Part shown: positions 62,454 to 64,000 of the stretch, one piece after another
Position numbering within the stretch: the first letter of the stretch is position 1
Layout of the letters: each line of letters begins with the position of its first letter
From: Beverwykella pulmonaria
Taxonomy: Eukaryota > Ascomycota > Dothideomycetes > Pleosporales > Melanommataceae
Assembly: GCA_001599595.1 (NCBI GenBank)
Contig: BCHH01000005.1
Location: 2,714,804-2,778,803, forward strand
DNA: 64,000 nt
Direction: 5' to 3'
Program-made: the position numbers and the translations under genes
Notes under the pieces: generated by a model
The model's input: only the letters and a program-made list of their open reading frames with translations
Database searches by the model: none
Told to the model about the DNA's origin: nothing

Positions 62454-64000
62454 ATGGAAGCAGCTATCAGATGGTCGCCTCATTCAACGCAGCACAATCC
62501 ACGGTTCCTCATCATCGATGTGGCAGTAAACAGACTACGGCTTTGCCAGATCGAGCGGGTCGAGAAGAATAAAGTGAAATACAAGCAATTATGTCTTCGA
62601 GACAAGCTGCCAAACTATACCGCCTTCGACTGGTCTAAAAGAGATGAACACGTTGTTGCCATTGGCTCATCATCCGGCGAGGCTATTATCGTCCAAGTCG
62701 ATGCAGACCACCCTCAGACCGACTATATTCACGCCTTCCCCATCAAGCACCAAAGAAAATGTAACTCAATAGCTTTTAGCTCCAAGAACTACCTTGCCAC
62801 CGGCTTAGATCGAGTCCGAAACGACGTCTGTCTGAATATCTACGACCTGAACACCCCGACTCTTGAGTCGAGCACGGAGCCGTATAAGAAGTTGGCGAGC
62901 TCCGAGGCCATCTCGAGTATCAAGTTCTTCACAGGTCAGCCAGATGCCCTAGTTGCAGGTGTTTCGCGGCAGTGCATTCGGATATATGATCTTCGAGGTA
63001 AGTGCTGAAGCAAAGAGTTCAATCCAATTCTAATATTTAGCAGATTCGGCTCCGTCTGGCATTGCGCAATATCCCACTCGTCAAGTGCATAATATTGCCA
63101 TAGATCCTCTAGATGAAAATTACTTCATTTCGGCGGGAACTACGGGTGATCCTACTGTGACCGTCTGGGACCAGCGCTTCGTCAAACAGAGGAGTTCCAG
63201 TGATCCGGCAAGTAGTGCTGCAGTGCTGGAATTTCGACCTATAGTGGACAATAGTCAGTCTGCGACCATCTGGAGCCTTCGTTATTGTGGGACTAAGAGA
63301 GGGACTTTCGGCGTCTTAGCAAATACTGGAGAATTCAAAATCATCGAACTTGCACAACACTCACATCGACCAGAGTCTCACTCATCATCAGCCGCAGGCC
63401 CAAATGCCCAGGCATGGATCTCTCCCCACTACACCAAGGTCTGTCATCATCTGAGATATCCATGGCACGATGAAAAACACCGCCAGGATGAACACTCTCG
63501 CGTCGTAGCATACGACTTCATGAATACTGGCAGCCAGTTTAGCGGCCAAACTGCTCTTGCCCTATATCCGAATAGAGACATTGAAATTGTGAAGGTTGCT
63601 CCACCCGCTCCTCGCATCAATGTGAGCGCACTAGAAGAAATCTTTAAAGACCGAACTCTCATTGCCAAACCAAGTCAACGACAAGGAACTGTAGCGAAAG
63701 ATCTCACTGAGCTGCAAAACAAGGCCCTAAGTGAGAAGCACGATATTAGCCCGGACCCAAGAGATAGTCTCACAGGAAGGTTGGACAAATTGACTATCGA
63801 CCATCCCCAACGCAGCATTCCTCTACAGTCAGCAACGGTGCCGAGTAGCAAGATGCATGAAGATCTTCTAACTTTGGGCTACCCCGAGGTCAAAATTGCC
63901 CTACCCGACTACCTCAAAGCACTTCAAACACACAAGCGACGGTGTCAAGAAGGGTATAATCTTGACTGCCGTAGGAACAAGGAGATTGTGGGAAATGATC
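62454..64000 (+). CDS. SEA4: WD-repeat subunit of the SEA/GATOR complex (Sea4/Mio-like), 3' truncated by the window
   Basis: CDS join(62454..62997,63044..>64000). The start MEAAIRWSPHSTQHNPRFLI and the beta-propeller repeats (FDWSKRDEHVVAIGSSSGEA, NSIAFSSKNYLATGLDRVR, ISAGTTGDPTVTVWDQRF) fit the Mio/Sea4 family. This is the GATOR2-type part of the SEA complex, which regulates TORC1 at the vacuole. The intron of 46 nt has two usable acceptors three bases apart (tag at 63040, cag at 63043), giving LRD or LRAD. The C-terminal RING-like region expected for the family lies outside the window, so the assignment rests on the propeller. Confidence 0.8.

Noticed and set aside
1..64000. CRISPR arrays, bacterial operons, integrated viral genes
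   Set aside because: No spaced direct-repeat arrays, no polycistronic gene spacing and no viral protein signatures were seen; the window is ordinary fungal nuclear DNA.

Overview
The window is nuclear DNA of a filamentous ascomycete (Pezizomycotina; a Dothideomycete is my inference, not proven). The support is short introns of mostly 46-150 nt with GT donors and CTAAC/CTGAC-like branch sites, a Zn(II)2Cys6 regulator, a Grg-1/CCG-1 stress peptide, and fungal forms of Mot1, Are2, Apl4, Efg1 and the SEA complex. Splice models were built by eye. For every multi-exon gene the exon lengths were checked to sum to a multiple of three, except the SEA4 gene, which leaves the window, and the GIY-YIG-like and Nudix loci, which are flagged as uncertain.

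Left part (1-15.3 kb). Gene-poor. It holds a grg-1-like stress gene with paired CRE palindromes and a TATA box, a four-exon ferric reductase, a Nudix hydrolase whose reading frame is interrupted, and an AT-rich stretch with a tRNA-Arg relic, a microsatellite and a damaged-looking GIY-YIG-like reading frame.

Middle part (15.3-42 kb). An intronless 975-residue nuclear-looking protein of unknown function. Then a seven-exon gene that appears to join C2H2-type zinc fingers to an intracellular trypsin-like protease with a complete His/Asp/Ser set; this is the most unusual object here. Then the 1927-residue TBP remover MOT1, the tRNA 2'-phosphotransferase TPT1 with a glycine/arginine-rich tail, and a Zn2Cys6 transcription factor, followed by about 3.3 kb with no convincing gene.

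Right part (43-64 kb). Gene-dense housekeeping DNA: ribosomal protein uL13 (RPL16), an AMP-binding acyl-CoA synthetase, an FSH1-type serine hydrolase, a DUF3074/START-like coiled-coil protein, a sterol O-acyltransferase (ARE2 type), AP-1 gamma adaptin (APL4), a secretory-pathway GH47 alpha-mannosidase, the rRNA-processing factor EFG1, and the 5' part of a WD-repeat SEA4/Mio gene that leaves the window. ARE2/APL4 and EFG1/SEA4 are divergent pairs with short shared promoters. I see no biosynthetic cluster: neighbouring genes serve unrelated functions (lipid esterification, vesicle coats, glycan trimming, ribosome assembly, TORC1 regulation).
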